DNA of 64,000 nt from Flavobacterium sp. LC2016-01 (GCF_009711135.1 NZ_WMIC01000012.1:1-64000); one strand, 5' to 3'; positions 27,286-37,232 are shown, counted from the stretch's first letter. Numbers and translations are program-made. The notes: generated by a model from the sequence alone, not told the origin.

Positions 27286-29385
27286 TTATTTTAAAAATTG
27301 ATAAGCCAACAAGGCCATAAAATAAGCCAGACCGCTCATAAAAACTAACTGCATTGCAGGCCATTTCCATGAATTGGTTTCTTTTTTAGTAATGGCAAGC
27401 GTACTCGCGCACTGCATGGCAAAAGCATAAAATAACAGTAGCGAAATTCCGGTGGCAAAATTGAATACTTTTTGTCCGGTATCAGGATGAATTTCTTCCT
27501 GCATTTTGCTTTTTATTGTTGCTTCGTTATCACTGTCTCCAACACTGTATATTGTTGCAAGAGTTCCAACAAAGACTTCACGCGCAGCAAACGAACTGAT
27601 TAATGCAATTCCGATTTTCCAATCGTAGCCTAAAGGTGCGATTGCAGGCTCGATTGCTCTTCCCATTAATCCGATGTATGAATTTTCGAGTTTCTGTGAA
27701 TTCACTTCATTTTCAAATTGAACTTCAGTTAAAGTTGTCGTTGCAAATTTTTCCTTTACAATGGCTTCTGCTTCGTTAAAATCTTTTCCGGGCCCGTATG
27801 AAGCTAAAAACCATAAAATAATAGATATTGCCAAGATGATTTTACCAGCGCCAACAATAAAAGCTTTCGTTTTCTCTACAACATTAATTCCGACGTTTTT
27901 AAAAAGAGGCATTTTGTAGTTTGGCATTTCGACAACAAAATAGGTTTTTGACTGAAGTTTTAAAACTTTATTCAAAATATAAGCCGATATAATTGCCGCA
28001 GCAAATCCTAAAACATACAGAAACATCAATGTTAATCCCTGAAGATTTAAAATACCAAAAACACGTCTACTCGGAATCACTAATGAAATTATAATCGCAT
28101 AAACAGGTAATCTTGCTGAACAGGTCGTAAACGGTGTTACTAAAATGGTAATCAAACGTTCTTTCCAGTTTTCTATATTTCGAGTCGCCATAATTGCCGG
28201 AATTGCACAGGCAGTTCCTGAAATTAAAGGAACGACGCTTTTTCCTGAAAGCCCGAATTTGCGCATTATTTTATCCATCAAAAAGACAACACGGCTCATA
28301 TAACCGCTTTCTTCTAAAATAGAAATGAACAAAAACAAAAAGGCAATTTGGGGAATAAAGATGATAACACCGCCAATTCCTGGTATGATTCCCTGCGAAA
28401 GCAAATCGGTTAAAATACCGCTCGGCAATTCTTTAGCAGTCCAAGCACTTAAAGAAGCAAAAGTACTGTCAATGAAATCCATAGGAATGGTTGACCAGCT
28501 GAATATCGATTGGAAAATCAAAAATAATATGGCAAAGAAAATAACATAACCCCAAACTTTGTGCGTTAAAACGCGGTCAATTTTTGCACGAACATCTTTT
28601 GCAATCGAAGCATCAACTTTTAAACCTTCTTTTAAAACATCATTTATAAATTGATAACGCTTAATGGTTTCTTTTTGCTGTAAACGCTTTAATTCCGAAT
28701 GTGATTTAGTAAATGTGCTTCGAATTTCATTTCGGTCCAAATTTGAAAAATTAACGTCCTGAGTGATCACAAGCCATAATTTATACAATAATTGATTTGG
28801 AAAAGCGTGTTTCAGTTTTTTGAAATATTCTTCATCAATAACCGAAGCGTTTAAACAAGGTTCGTGCGGAATGGTTTTGTATGAAACAATTAATTCTTTT
28901 AATGCATCAATTCCTAAACCTTTGCGTGAACTTACTAATGCAATTTTAGTTTTTAGTTTTTCTTCTAAAAGCGGAATATCAAGAGTAATCCCTTTGCGTT
29001 CCATACGATCAGACATGTTGATCACCAAAATCGTTGGAATTTCAAGGTCTTTTATCTGTGTATAAATCAGTAAATTTCTTTTCAGATTTTCAACATCGGT
29101 TACAACTACAGCAACGTCAGGATATAATTTGTCGTTTTTGTTTAGTAAAAGTTCAATCACAACGCTTTCGTCCATAGAACTGGCGTTCAGACTGTACGTT
29201 CCTGGCAGATCCAGAATATTGGCTTTAATATTATGTGGAAGTTTACAAAATCCGATTTTTTTCTCGACCGTAATTCCGGGATAATTTCCAACTTGCTGAT
29301 TTAAACCTGTTAATTGATTAAAAACAGAAGTTTTTCCGGTATTTGGATTTCCAATAAGGGCAACATTAATATTTTGAACACTCAT
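27286..29385 (-). CDS. feoB: Ferrous iron transport protein B
   Basis: 699 residues. The N-terminal G domain has G1 GNPNTGKTSVFN, G2-like GNYPGITVEKK, G3 DLPGTYSL and G4-like NMSD. A helical spacer follows, and the membrane part contains the FeoB Gate and core motifs (LSGKSVVPLISGTACAIPA, FTTCSARLPVYAI, FAAREVFVGTLATIY). It imports Fe2+ across the inner membrane. The feoA stop and feoB start share one base. A Cys-rich small protein follows, completing a Bacteroidota-style feo operon. Confidence 0.97.
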   Translation of the reverse strand: MSVQNINVALIGNPNTGKTSVFNQLTGLNQQVGNYPGITVEKKIGFCKLPHNIKANILDLPGTYSLNASSMDESVVIELLLNKNDKLYPDVAVVVTDVENLKRNLLIYTQIKDLEIPTILVINMSDRMERKGITLDIPLLEEKLKTKIALVSSRKGLGIDALKELIVSYKTIPHEPCLNASVIDEEYFKKLKHAFPNQLLYKLWLVITQDVNFSNLDRNEIRSTFTKSHSELKRLQQKETIKRYQFINDVLKEGLKVDASIAKDVRAKIDRVLTHKVWGYVIFFAILFLIFQSIFSWSTIPMDFIDSTFASLSAWTAKELPSGILTDLLSQGIIPGIGGVIIFIPQIAFLFLFISILEESGYMSRVVFLMDKIMRKFGLSGKSVVPLISGTACAIPAIMATRNIENWKERLITILVTPFTTCSARLPVYAIIISLVIPSRRVFGILNLQGLTLMFLYVLGFAAAIISAYILNKVLKLQSKTYFVVEMPNYKMPLFKNVGINVVEKTKAFIVGAGKIILAISIILWFLASYGPGKDFNEAEAIVKEKFATTTLTEVQFENEVNSQKLENSYIGLMGRAIEPAIAPLGYDWKIGIALISSFAAREVFVGTLATIYSVGDSDNEATIKSKMQEEIHPDTGQKVFNFATGISLLLFYAFAMQCASTLAITKKETNSWKWPAMQLVFMSGLAYFMALLAYQFLK

Positions 29386-29624
29386 TACAAATTGGTTTTG
29401 ATAAGTTCAACTTCAATTTCACGAGCTGTTTCAATGCGAATTGCGACATGAGAGCCGTTAATGTCAAGATATAAAGGATCTCCAAAAGGAGCAATTTGTA
29501 ATAATTCGACTTCACTTCCCGGCAAACAACCCATTTCTAATAATTTTAGAGGAATAAGATCGATATCAAAATCTTTGATAATGGCTTTTTCGCCTTTTTT
29601 CAGAGTGTGAATTGTATTTTGCAA
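29385..29624 (-). CDS. feoA: Ferrous iron transport protein A
   Basis: 79 residues, SH3-like FeoA fold: LKLLEMGCLPGSEVELLQIAPFGDP and the end HVAIRIETAREIEVE are diagnostic. It supports FeoB in Fe2+ uptake on the cytoplasmic side. It is the first gene of the feoA-feoB-small protein operon, with a promoter-like element just upstream. Confidence 0.94.
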   Translation of the reverse strand: MQNTIHTLKKGEKAIIKDFDIDLIPLKLLEMGCLPGSEVELLQIAPFGDPLYLDINGSHVAIRIETAREIEVELIKTNL

Positions 29625-29649
29625 GCTTATTTAGATTGAGTTTAGATTG

Positions 29650-29678
29650 CAAAAGTAGGCAATAATTCTTTATTCAAA
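29650..29678 (-). promoter_or_regulatory. feo operon promoter
   Basis: On the minus strand: TTTG at 29678-29675, a 17-bp spacer and TACTTTTG at 29657-29650, 26 bp before the feoA ATG. The spacer is slightly short for the consensus. No Fur-box palindrome was obvious. Confidence 0.5.
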
Positions 29679-29728
29679 GGCATTTAGCGGTTTTCATTAT
29701 GCCAAAATTTACTTAAATAAAGCAAATT

Positions 29729-30394
29729 TTACTCTTTAGACAAAAAATCAATGTCTTCTAATAGGCGTTTAATTTCTTCTTTGTTGGTTCCGTCATAAAA
29801 TCCGCGGACACGTCTTTTTTGATCAACCAAAACAAAATTCTCGGTATGAACCATATCATAAAGCTGATCTGGTCTTCCTAATTTTACTGCCAGATAGGAT
29901 TTTCGGGCCATTGTATAAATTTCTTTTTTATCGCCGGTTACCAAATTCCATTTGCTGTCGACAACACCATATTTTATCGCATAGGCTTTTAAAACCGAAA
30001 CACTGTCAACTTCAGGAAAAACAGTATGTGAAAGCAGCATCACTTTCGGATTATTTAAAACTGCTTTTTGAACATCAACAAGATTCGTTGACATTTTTGG
30101 ACAGATAGATCCGCAGGTTGTGAAAAAGAAATCGGCTACGTAAATTTTTCCTTCGTAATTTTTTTGAGTAATGGTGTCGCCATTTTGGTTCACAAAAGAG
30201 AAATCGGCAATGGTGTGGTATTTGCTTTTGTACTGAATGGTACTGTCTACCAATTCTGGATTTACATCAGACGGATTGTAAATTGGAAGCGTTTTTTGTG
30301 GTTTTAAAGCCGAATAAAATAAGGATATAGTGACAACCGAAAATAGAATTAAAACAATAAAGAATTTGCGGTATTTATATAAAAGCGATTTCAT
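29729..30394 (-). CDS. SCO1/SenC family copper-binding protein
   Basis: 221 residues from ATG 30394 (an upstream TTG would add six residues). The N-terminal membrane anchor covers about 11-30, and the thioredoxin-fold domain carries the copper motif CxxxC (FFTTCGSICPKM, Cys94 and Cys98) and the distal His (DMVHTENFVL). SCO proteins deliver copper to, or act as thiol reductases for, the CuA site of cytochrome oxidase. It sits upstream of feoA on the same strand but has a 104-bp gap, so it is likely separate. Confidence 0.93.
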   Translation of the reverse strand: MKSLLYKYRKFFIVLILFSVVTISLFYSALKPQKTLPIYNPSDVNPELVDSTIQYKSKYHTIADFSFVNQNGDTITQKNYEGKIYVADFFFTTCGSICPKMSTNLVDVQKAVLNNPKVMLLSHTVFPEVDSVSVLKAYAIKYGVVDSKWNLVTGDKKEIYTMARKSYLAVKLGRPDQLYDMVHTENFVLVDQKRRVRGFYDGTNKEEIKRLLEDIDFLSKE

Positions 30395-30477
30395 AAAAAT
30401 AATTTGGCGCAAAAATACGAAAAGAGCTTTTTAAAAGGTGCGGTTATAACACTTTTTAACAAGATGCTGAAGTTTTA

Positions 30478-30594
30478 TTTGCCACCAATTTCACGAATTT
30501 CCACTATTTTTTTGTTTTTGTATAAATCTTTGGCAATTTTAAAAAGAATTGATTTAAATATTAATTCGTGAAAATTCGTGAAATTTGTGGCAAA
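30478..30594. repeat. Imperfect inverted-repeat element
   Basis: The left arm TTTGCCACCAATTTCACGAA mirrors a right arm which, on the other strand, reads TTTGCCACAAATTTCACGAA. The centre is AT-rich. It occupies most of the spacer between the SCO and EamA genes. The ATTTCACGAATT word recurs near 44.86 kb. Confidence 0.8.
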
Positions 30595-30601
30595 ACATTC
30601 T

Positions 30602-31525
30602 TTAAATTTTTGGCTTTCGAATCGATTTGTTGACCAAATATATTCCGATCAAAGTTACAATCCCGCCAATAATTATGGCTTGCGTAAGCATTTCTCCAAA
30701 AATGAAAAACCCTAAAATCATCGCAACAATTGGATTTATATAGACATAAATGCTGCTGATTTCTGTTGGAAGATGTTGCAATGTGTAGATAAACGCAATA
30801 AAAGTCATAACAGAACCAATAATTACAAGATAGGCGATTGACCACCACGATGCGGCCGGAATTTGAGACAATGAAATATTCATTCCTAAAGGTTCTGTAA
30901 TTCCGTAAAGTAAAAAGCTGGAAATAAGCATTTGCAGACCTAAACTAAAATACGGATTGAAACTCGCTGCTTTTTTCTTGATAAATAGAATTCCGAAAGC
31001 CCAAGTAATTGTTGAAACAACTGTCAAGAAGATTCCGAATTGAAAATCAGGTTTAAAAAACTCGGTCAAATGATCCATAAATATAATACAGATACCGCCA
31101 AAACTGATTAAGATTCCGGTTATGGCTAATTTTGCAACACGCTCGCCATTGAAAAAGTTGATGATAATAATCCAAATTGGGAAAATAGCACTGATAATGG
31201 CACCTAAACCGCTGCTAATGAATTTTACACCCCAAGTGCTTAAGCCATTACTGCAGACAAAATTCAAAAAAGCTAGAATTAAAATGGTGATCCATTGTTT
31301 GCCTTTTGGCCAAGGTTCTTTTTTCAGAAGAAAATAACCAACATAAATTAGCCCCGCTAAAAACTGGCGAATCATCGCTAATTGAAGCGCCGGCATATGT
31401 TTAACACCTTCTTTTGATGCAAGCCAAGTTGTTCCCCAACCAAAACTTACCCAGCATAAAGCCAGAATTGGAAATCCAATTAGTTCAATTTTTCCTGAAA
31501 CGGCATTCTGAATTTTTGCTTTCAC
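30602..31525 (-). CDS. EamA/DMT family transporter
   Basis: About 307 residues if translation starts at GTG 31525 (VKAKIQNAVSG). The frame extends further upstream only to a TTG, so the start is uncertain. Ten hydrophobic segments in two EamA repeats are readable (FPILALCWVSFGWGTTWLA at the start of repeat 1, GILISFGGICIIFM; FGILFIKKKAASFNPY and YINPIVAMILGFFIFGE in repeat 2). The family exports metabolites or drugs from the cytoplasm; the substrate is unknown. Confidence 0.85.
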   Translation of the reverse strand: MKAKIQNAVSGKIELIGFPILALCWVSFGWGTTWLASKEGVKHMPALQLAMIRQFLAGLIYVGYFLLKKEPWPKGKQWITILILAFLNFVCSNGLSTWGVKFISSGLGAIISAIFPIWIIIINFFNGERVAKLAITGILISFGGICIIFMDHLTEFFKPDFQFGIFLTVVSTITWAFGILFIKKKAASFNPYFSLGLQMLISSFLLYGITEPLGMNISLSQIPAASWWSIAYLVIIGSVMTFIAFIYTLQHLPTEISSIYVYINPIVAMILGFFIFGEMLTQAIIIGGIVTLIGIYLVNKSIRKPKI

Positions 31526-31693
31526 TTTTCTGTTTTTTCTTTTGACAAATATTCCAAAAACAATTTCAAAAATTGGGTATAAATCGCACAAATTATTGAT
31601 GAAAGTTTTAGCTGCTTTCTATTCGGATATTGAATATTAAGCTGCAGCTTTAATTATTGGAAAATTTTAACATAATATTCGAAATAATAACAA

Positions 31694-31701
31694 TACGTTT
31701 G
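31694..31701 (+). promoter_or_regulatory. -7 element of the M13 peptidase gene
   Basis: TACGTTTG, 26 bp before the ATG at 31728. No good -33 element at standard spacing. Confidence 0.4.
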
Positions 31702-31727
31702 TATATATACTAAAACAATAAATTATA

Positions 31728-33785
31728 ATGATTAAAAAGCTTATCAAACCTATGTTTTGTGTAGTTTCTGCAATTTCTTTTACTGCAGTTCAAGCTCAAG
31801 ATGCAAAACCAAAAGAACCAGGTATCAATATTGCCAATATGGATACAAAAGTGAGTCCGAGTCAGGACTTTTTTCGTTATGTAAACGGAGCTTGGCTTGA
31901 CAAAACTGAAATTCCTAGTGATAGAAATTCATGGGGAAGTTTTAATGAATTGCGTCAAAAAACTGACGAGAATTCACTTGCTATTTTGAAAGAAGCTTCG
32001 AAGAATCCGAAGTATAAATCAAACACTGATCAAGGAAAAGCTATCGCTTTGTTCAACACTATCATGGATACTGTTGGAAGAAACAAAAGAGGCGTTACAC
32101 AGCTTCAGCCTTATTTGAAGAAAATCGACGCTATTAAAAATGTCGCAGATCTTCAAAATTACATTACTGAAATGCAGCTTTCTGGCGGATCAGGTTTCTT
32201 TGGAGTTTATGTTAGTGCTGATGCTAAAAACAGTAATAAAAATTCTGTGAGCTTAAGCCCAGGTACTTTAGGATTATCTGATAAAGATTACTACAATTCA
32301 GAGGATAAAGATTCTAAAGAAAAACGTGAGAAATATGAAGTTCATGTTGCTCGTATGATGCAGTTCATTGGAGAATCTCCTGCGAAAGCAAAAGAAAGCG
32401 CAAAACAAATTTTAGCTTTAGAGGTTGAAATGTCTGCGCCAAGATTGGATCGTGTTGAAAGAAGAGACAGAAGAAAACAATACAACCCAACTGCTGTTGC
32501 TGATTTGAAAAAGAATACACCATCAATTCAATGGGAGAAATATTTCACAGGAATTGGAATGGCAAAATTAGACACTGTAAATGTGGCGCAGCCTCGTTAC
32601 ATGATCGCTTTAGAAAAAACTTTTACTGAAAAGAAAGTAGAAGCTTGGAAAGAGTACTTAAAATGGTCATTATTAAACAGAGCTGCTTCAACTTTGACTA
32701 CAGAGATTGAAAACGCAAACTTTGATTTTTACGGAAAAACATTAACTGGAGCTTTAAAACAGCGTCCACGTGAGGAAGTTGCTTTGCAGGTTATCAACGG
32801 AGCAACAGGTGAAGCTTTAGGAAAACTTTATGTAGAGAAATTGTTCCCTGCTGAAGCAAAAGCAAAAGCAAAAGACATGATCGCAAACGTGATGTTAGCT
32901 TATGAAAACAGAATCAATGCTTTGCCTTGGATGTCTGCTGAAACTAAAGTGAAAGCTATTGAAAAATTAAAAAAATTAACGGTTAAAATTGGATATCCTG
33001 ACAAATGGAAAGATTATTCAAAATTAGAAATTAAAGACGTTAAGGAAGGCGGAACTTATTTTGACAATATGAAAAATATTTCAAAATGGGCTTACGCAGA
33101 CAATTTAGATAAACTTGGAAAACCAGTTGATAAAACAGAGTGGGGAATGTCTCCACAAACGGTTAACGCTTATTTCAATCCATCTTACAACGAGATTGTT
33201 TTCCCAGCAGCAATTTTACAGCCGCCATTCTACAATTACCAAGCTGATGCTGCTGTAAATTATGGTGGAATTGGAGCAGTAATTGGTCACGAAATCTCTC
33301 ACGGTTTTGATGATTCTGGTGCTCGTTACAATGCAGATGGAAATCTTGTTGACTGGTGGACAGCTGACGATTTAAAACAATTTACTGCTCTTGGCGGTGA
33401 ACTTGCTGCTCAATATAGCGCTTTAGAGCCATTGCCAGGAATTCACGTTGATGGTAAATTTACTTTAGGTGAAAACATTGGTGATTTAGGTGGAACAAAC
33501 GCTGCTTACGATGGATTACAATTGTATTTGAAAGCAAACGGAAATCCAGGATTAATTGATGGTTTCACACCAGAACAACGTTTCTTTATTTCTTGGGCTA
33601 CAGTTTGGAGAACAAAATCTAGAGACGAAGCAATTAAAAGCCAAGTTAAAACTGACCCACATTCTCCAGGAATGTACAGAGCAGTTGTGCCAATTCAGAA
33701 CTTAGATTCATTTTACCAAGCATTCGGAATTAAAAAAGGAGATGCTATGTATGTTGAACAAGATAAAAGAGTTAAGATCTGGTAA
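31728..33785 (+). CDS. M13 family (neprilysin/PepO-like) zinc metallopeptidase
   Basis: 685 residues with a signal peptide (to about 23, AVQAQ). It begins with the M13 N-domain feature (VSPSQDFFRYVNGAWLDKTE). The catalytic domain carries NAYFNPSYNEIVFPAAILQP, the zinc motif HEISH (GAVIGHEISHGFDDSGARYN), the third ligand ENIGDLGG, and the C-terminal MYRAVVPIQNLDSFYQAFG. It is a periplasmic or secreted oligopeptidase. It is monocistronic, followed by a strong terminator. Confidence 0.96.
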   Translation: MIKKLIKPMFCVVSAISFTAVQAQDAKPKEPGINIANMDTKVSPSQDFFRYVNGAWLDKTEIPSDRNSWGSFNELRQKTDENSLAILKEASKNPKYKSNTDQGKAIALFNTIMDTVGRNKRGVTQLQPYLKKIDAIKNVADLQNYITEMQLSGGSGFFGVYVSADAKNSNKNSVSLSPGTLGLSDKDYYNSEDKDSKEKREKYEVHVARMMQFIGESPAKAKESAKQILALEVEMSAPRLDRVERRDRRKQYNPTAVADLKKNTPSIQWEKYFTGIGMAKLDTVNVAQPRYMIALEKTFTEKKVEAWKEYLKWSLLNRAASTLTTEIENANFDFYGKTLTGALKQRPREEVALQVINGATGEALGKLYVEKLFPAEAKAKAKDMIANVMLAYENRINALPWMSAETKVKAIEKLKKLTVKIGYPDKWKDYSKLEIKDVKEGGTYFDNMKNISKWAYADNLDKLGKPVDKTEWGMSPQTVNAYFNPSYNEIVFPAAILQPPFYNYQADAAVNYGGIGAVIGHEISHGFDDSGARYNADGNLVDWWTADDLKQFTALGGELAAQYSALEPLPGIHVDGKFTLGENIGDLGGTNAAYDGLQLYLKANGNPGLIDGFTPEQRFFISWATVWRTKSRDEAIKSQVKTDPHSPGMYRAVVPIQNLDSFYQAFGIKKGDAMYVEQDKRVKIW

Positions 33786-33798
33786 TCTTATAAAAAGT

Positions 33799-33836
33799 AA
33801 AACGGCGCTTATTAAATTAAGCGCCGTTTTTTTTTA
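33799..33836 (+). terminator. Rho-independent terminator (likely bidirectional)
   Basis: AAAACGGCGCTT (33799-33810) pairs with AAGCGCCGTTTT (33819-33830), with an 8-nt loop and a long T run. It lies between the convergent M13 and cytochrome c genes and can serve both strands. Confidence 0.92.
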
Positions 33837-33847
33837 TGTGTGTTTTT

Positions 33848-34255
33848 CTATTTCGAATAGCTGTAAATATAAGCTTCAATTGCTTTTAATTCTTCATCAG
33901 ACATTTCTTTGGTAATTGCAAAATTAGTCTGCATTACAGCAAACTGACTCGGATCGACAATTGGATCTGCGTTTCCTTTTAAGAAAGTTGCGATGTCACC
34001 TTTTTTGTCTTTGTAGATTTTTGCTATTTCCTGAATACTTGGACCAATAACTTTTTGATCAGGCTGATGACAAGAAGTACAATTTCCTCTTCCTTCAAAA
34101 ATTTCTTTTCCTAAATCTAATGGAGTTTTGGCTTTCGCCGATTCTCCTTCTGAAGATGTTTCTGTTGTTTCTTCTGATTTTCCAAAAGGTTCCTGACTCT
34201 CTTTTTTGCATGAAGCAAATGTTAAAACGGCTGCTAAAAATACTGCTTTTTTCAT
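33848..34255 (-). CDS. c-type cytochrome lipoprotein
   Basis: 135 residues. The lipobox FASC (Cys16) predicts lipid anchoring. A Glu/Ser-rich linker (about 18-47) leads to a class I cytochrome domain with one heme c motif (GNCTSCHQ) and a methionine candidate for the distal ligand (AVMQTNFAI). It carries electrons in the periplasm. It lies 1 bp after hemB, so heme production and a heme consumer appear co-transcribed. Confidence 0.92.
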   Translation of the reverse strand: MKKAVFLAAVLTFASCKKESQEPFGKSEETTETSSEGESAKAKTPLDLGKEIFEGRGNCTSCHQPDQKVIGPSIQEIAKIYKDKKGDIATFLKGNADPIVDPSQFAVMQTNFAITKEMSDEELKAIEAYIYSYSK

Positions 34256-34256
34256 T

Positions 34257-35249
34257 TTATTTATTTAAGATTACGGCAGCTTCTTTTGCGAAGTAAGTTG
34301 AGATAATACTTGCACCAGCACGCTTAATGCAATAAAGTTGCTCTATCATAATTTTGTCATGATCAAGCCATCCTCTTTCAGCTGCGGCCTTTACCATAGC
34401 GTACTCACCAGATACTTGGTAAACTGCAACGGGTACATGAACGGCATTTTTTACCTCACGAACAATGTCCAAATAAGCCATTCCGGGTTTTACCATTACG
34501 ATGTCTGCACCTTCTTCAACGTCTAATAATGCTTCACGAATTCCTTCAATTCGGTTAGCATAATCCATTTGATACGTCTTCTTGTCTTTTGGGATATTTT
34601 GCGAATCTACCGGAGCAGAATCCAATGCATCACGAAATGGTCCGTAAAATGCCGAAGCATATTTTGCACTGTAACTCATAATTCCAACATTATGATGTCC
34701 GTTTTCTTCCAATGCTTTTCTGATTGCCAAAACCCTTCCGTCCATCATGTCGCTCGGCGCTACAAAATCAGCACCGGCTTCGGCATGGCTTAAACTCATT
34801 CTTGTTAAAGCATCAACAGTTGCATCGTTGATTAATTGACCATTTTCGATAATTCCGTCGTGACCGTAAATCGAATACGGATCAAGAGCCACATCCGGCA
34901 TTACAATCATTTCCGGAACCGCATCTTTTATCGCTCGGATTGTCTGTTGCATCAAGCCGTCTTTATTCCAGGCTTCAACGCCTTTATTGTCTTTTAGTTT
35001 ATCACTTACTTTTACGTAAATATTAACCGCTTTAATTCCTAAATCCCACGCTTCTTTAACTTCTTTGATGGTGTTGTCTAACGAATGACGATAAATACCA
35101 GGCATTGACGGAATGGCAACTTTTACATCTTTTCCTTCGGCCACAAACATTGGAAGCATAAAATCTTGTGGACTTAAACTTGTTTCGCGAACTAAAGAAC
35201 GAATAGATTCATTGGTTCTTAAACGGCGGTTTCTTTGTAATGGGAACAT
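34257..35249 (-). CDS. hemB: Porphobilinogen synthase (delta-aminolevulinate dehydratase)
   Basis: 330 residues from ATG 35249 (MFPLQRNRRLR); the open frame extends 17 codons further but those residues are not family-like. The Schiff-base lysines are in MSYSAKYASAFYGPFRDA and VMVKPGMAYLDIV. The metal-site segment reads DVALDPYSIYGHDGI, with Ala and Asp where zinc-type enzymes carry cysteines. This suggests the magnesium-dependent, non-zinc form. It condenses two 5-aminolevulinates to porphobilinogen. It is distal in the heme gene series, separated from hemF by two genes. Confidence 0.96.
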   Translation of the reverse strand: MFPLQRNRRLRTNESIRSLVRETSLSPQDFMLPMFVAEGKDVKVAIPSMPGIYRHSLDNTIKEVKEAWDLGIKAVNIYVKVSDKLKDNKGVEAWNKDGLMQQTIRAIKDAVPEMIVMPDVALDPYSIYGHDGIIENGQLINDATVDALTRMSLSHAEAGADFVAPSDMMDGRVLAIRKALEENGHHNVGIMSYSAKYASAFYGPFRDALDSAPVDSQNIPKDKKTYQMDYANRIEGIREALLDVEEGADIVMVKPGMAYLDIVREVKNAVHVPVAVYQVSGEYAMVKAAAERGWLDHDKIMIEQLYCIKRAGASIISTYFAKEAAVILNK

Positions 35250-35327
35250 TTTAATTTGTTTAAAGTTTAAAGTTTCAGGTTTTATCCTGAAAATATTCAT
35301 TTTTTGTGTTTTATTTTTCTAAAGCTT

Positions 35328-36230
35328 TTATGTAATTGAAGCTTTGTAAATTTCTTTAATTGTGCTACTTAACTCATTATTAAAGTCGGTATCAGATTGT
35401 CCAACTGAAAGACCTTCTGATAGTGCTCTTGAGAAACTCGCAATCAATCCATGATTTTGAGATAGCTTATCATTGGCCTCATCACGAGAATAACCTCCTG
35501 ATAGTGCAACGACACGAACTACATGTGGATCATTCATTAAATCGCTATAGAAATTATTTACAGTTGGAATCGAAAGCTTCAGCATTACTTTTACATTTTT
35601 ATCAAGTTTGTTAAGTGCTTTTAAGATTTCTTCTTTTAAAATTGCTTCTGATTTTTCTTTATCGGAACTATAAATATCAACTTCAGGTTCGATAATCGGA
35701 ATTAATCCTTTTTCAAATATTTGCAAACCAACTGCAAATTGTTGTTCAACAACTTCGCGAATTCCGGCCAGATTTGCTTCTTTAATAACCGAGCGCATTT
35801 TTGTTCCAAAAACATTTCGTTCTACAGCTCTTGTAAGCAATTCATCTAAATTAGAAATCGGCTTCATGATTTGTACCCCGTTTGAAAGAGCAGCAAGACC
35901 TTTGTCTACTTTTAAAAACGGAACTATATTTTTCTTCTCCCATAAATAATCGGCCGTCCATTGTCCGTCGATTTTACGGTCCATTGTGTTTTCGAATAAG
36001 ATTGCGCCGAGAATATATTGACTGTCAAAGGCAGGACTTTTAATAATTCGGGTTCGCATTTCATGAACAAGTCCATACATTTCCTCTTCATTTGTGTAAC
36101 TGCTTTCCTGTACGCCGTATTGTGCTAAAGCTTTTGGAGTGCTTCCGCCACTTTGATCAAGTGCGGCGATAAAGCCTTTTCCGGAATGCATACGATTTAA
36201 TTGTGCCGTTTTTACATCTTTCTTTTCCAT
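35328..36230 (-). CDS. Class I fructose-bisphosphate aldolase
   Basis: 300 residues. Class I features: GFIAALDQSGGSTPKAL at the N-terminus, VPFLKVDKGL, IPIIEPEVDI and the Schiff-base lysine segment KVMLKLSIPT, with a C-terminal VALSGGYSRDEA phosphate loop. It cleaves fructose-1,6-bisphosphate in glycolysis/gluconeogenesis. It sits between DUF4421 and hemB on the same strand, probably by operon accretion rather than a heme role. Confidence 0.92.
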   Translation of the reverse strand: MEKKDVKTAQLNRMHSGKGFIAALDQSGGSTPKALAQYGVQESSYTNEEEMYGLVHEMRTRIIKSPAFDSQYILGAILFENTMDRKIDGQWTADYLWEKKNIVPFLKVDKGLAALSNGVQIMKPISNLDELLTRAVERNVFGTKMRSVIKEANLAGIREVVEQQFAVGLQIFEKGLIPIIEPEVDIYSSDKEKSEAILKEEILKALNKLDKNVKVMLKLSIPTVNNFYSDLMNDPHVVRVVALSGGYSRDEANDKLSQNHGLIASFSRALSEGLSVGQSDTDFNNELSSTIKEIYKASIT

Positions 36231-36293
36231 AATAATGATTTTTAATTATTAGAAATCCCTGCTTATGCTTGTTTTTGCTATTTTGAAGACTTT

Positions 36294-37232
36294 TTAAAGC
36301 CCTATTTTCTCATTTGCCTTGTCGTATACTTCTTTTACCTTTTTTGGAGTATCAAATCGATACCCTGCAGAAATTTTAAAAGTGACAATATTATCATTCA
36401 ATCTTGGATCTACTTTTTCGTCCTGATCAAAACTTGTCGCATTAAGGCTCGCAAAAGCAAAAAAACGATCTTGATTATAAGCCAATTTTAAATTTAAGTC
36501 GGCTTGGTATAAAGCTGAGGTGTCACCGTCAACATCATTAATTCCGGCACCCAAAGCAATTCCCGCTCCAATTAAAACGCGGTCACTGATTACAAAATTA
36601 TAAAAATAAGATGGAGCAAGAGTAAATACGTAAATATCACCAGGAGTTGTATCCGGGCTGTTTAAATCTATGTTGGTGTAATAAAACGAGAACGTTGGGA
36701 TAAAACTCCCAGAACTTTTAGTTTGCCATTCGTTTTGGCTGACCAGTGTTTTAAAAGAAAAATTATCATTAAAAATATAAGCTGTAGAGCCGCCAATTTT
36801 TGTCGTACGCATATCTGGCAATTGTGCCGTTATATTGTTATCCTTTACATAAAACCCTTTTTGATTTATGAAAGTGAAGGATTGCATCCATTTTTTATAA
36901 TAAAATCGAGTATTGAAATTAAAGTGCTTGGAATGTGAATCGCCAGTATTGCCGCCAAGAAATTTTGGAGCAAAACCTATCGTAACATCAATGATTTTAT
37001 AATTTAAGTTAAAACCAATTTGTTCTCTTCTGTTCGGAACAAGATCCAAATAGACTTTGGGTTCCTGCTTATCTGAAGCAATTTGAAAACTATTAGAAGT
37101 GTCTAAATAATAAACGCTGGCGGTAATTTTATCATTATATGATTTAAAATAGGGATTCTGCAACGTGTCGCTTTGGGCGAAACACCCAAAAACGCTGACA
37201 AAAAACGCTATGTAAATCATTTTTAAATCCAT
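36294..37232 (-). CDS. DUF4421-like outer-membrane beta-barrel protein
   Basis: 312 residues with a signal peptide (MDLKMIYIAFFVSVFGCFAQ). ATG 37232 was preferred over 37220 because it supplies a positive charge, and it overlaps the hemF stop. Alternating aromatic strands (IGFNLNYKIIDVTIGFAPKF, FNTRFYYKKWMQSFTF, FKISAGYRF) suggest an outer-membrane barrel. The family assignment is from the VYLDLVPNRREQIGFNLNY region and is moderate. The function is unknown. Confidence 0.72.
   Translation of the reverse strand: MDLKMIYIAFFVSVFGCFAQSDTLQNPYFKSYNDKITASVYYLDTSNSFQIASDKQEPKVYLDLVPNRREQIGFNLNYKIIDVTIGFAPKFLGGNTGDSHSKHFNFNTRFYYKKWMQSFTFINQKGFYVKDNNITAQLPDMRTTKIGGSTAYIFNDNFSFKTLVSQNEWQTKSSGSFIPTFSFYYTNIDLNSPDTTPGDIYVFTLAPSYFYNFVISDRVLIGAGIALGAGINDVDGDTSALYQADLNLKLAYNQDRFFAFASLNATSFDQDEKVDPRLNDNIVTFKISAGYRFDTPKKVKEVYDKANEKIGL

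Noticed and set aside
35250..35300. N-terminal extension of HemB
   Set aside because: MNIFRIKPETLNFKQIK lacks family similarity and is derived from a repeat-like leader; MFPLQRNRRLR is the normal start.
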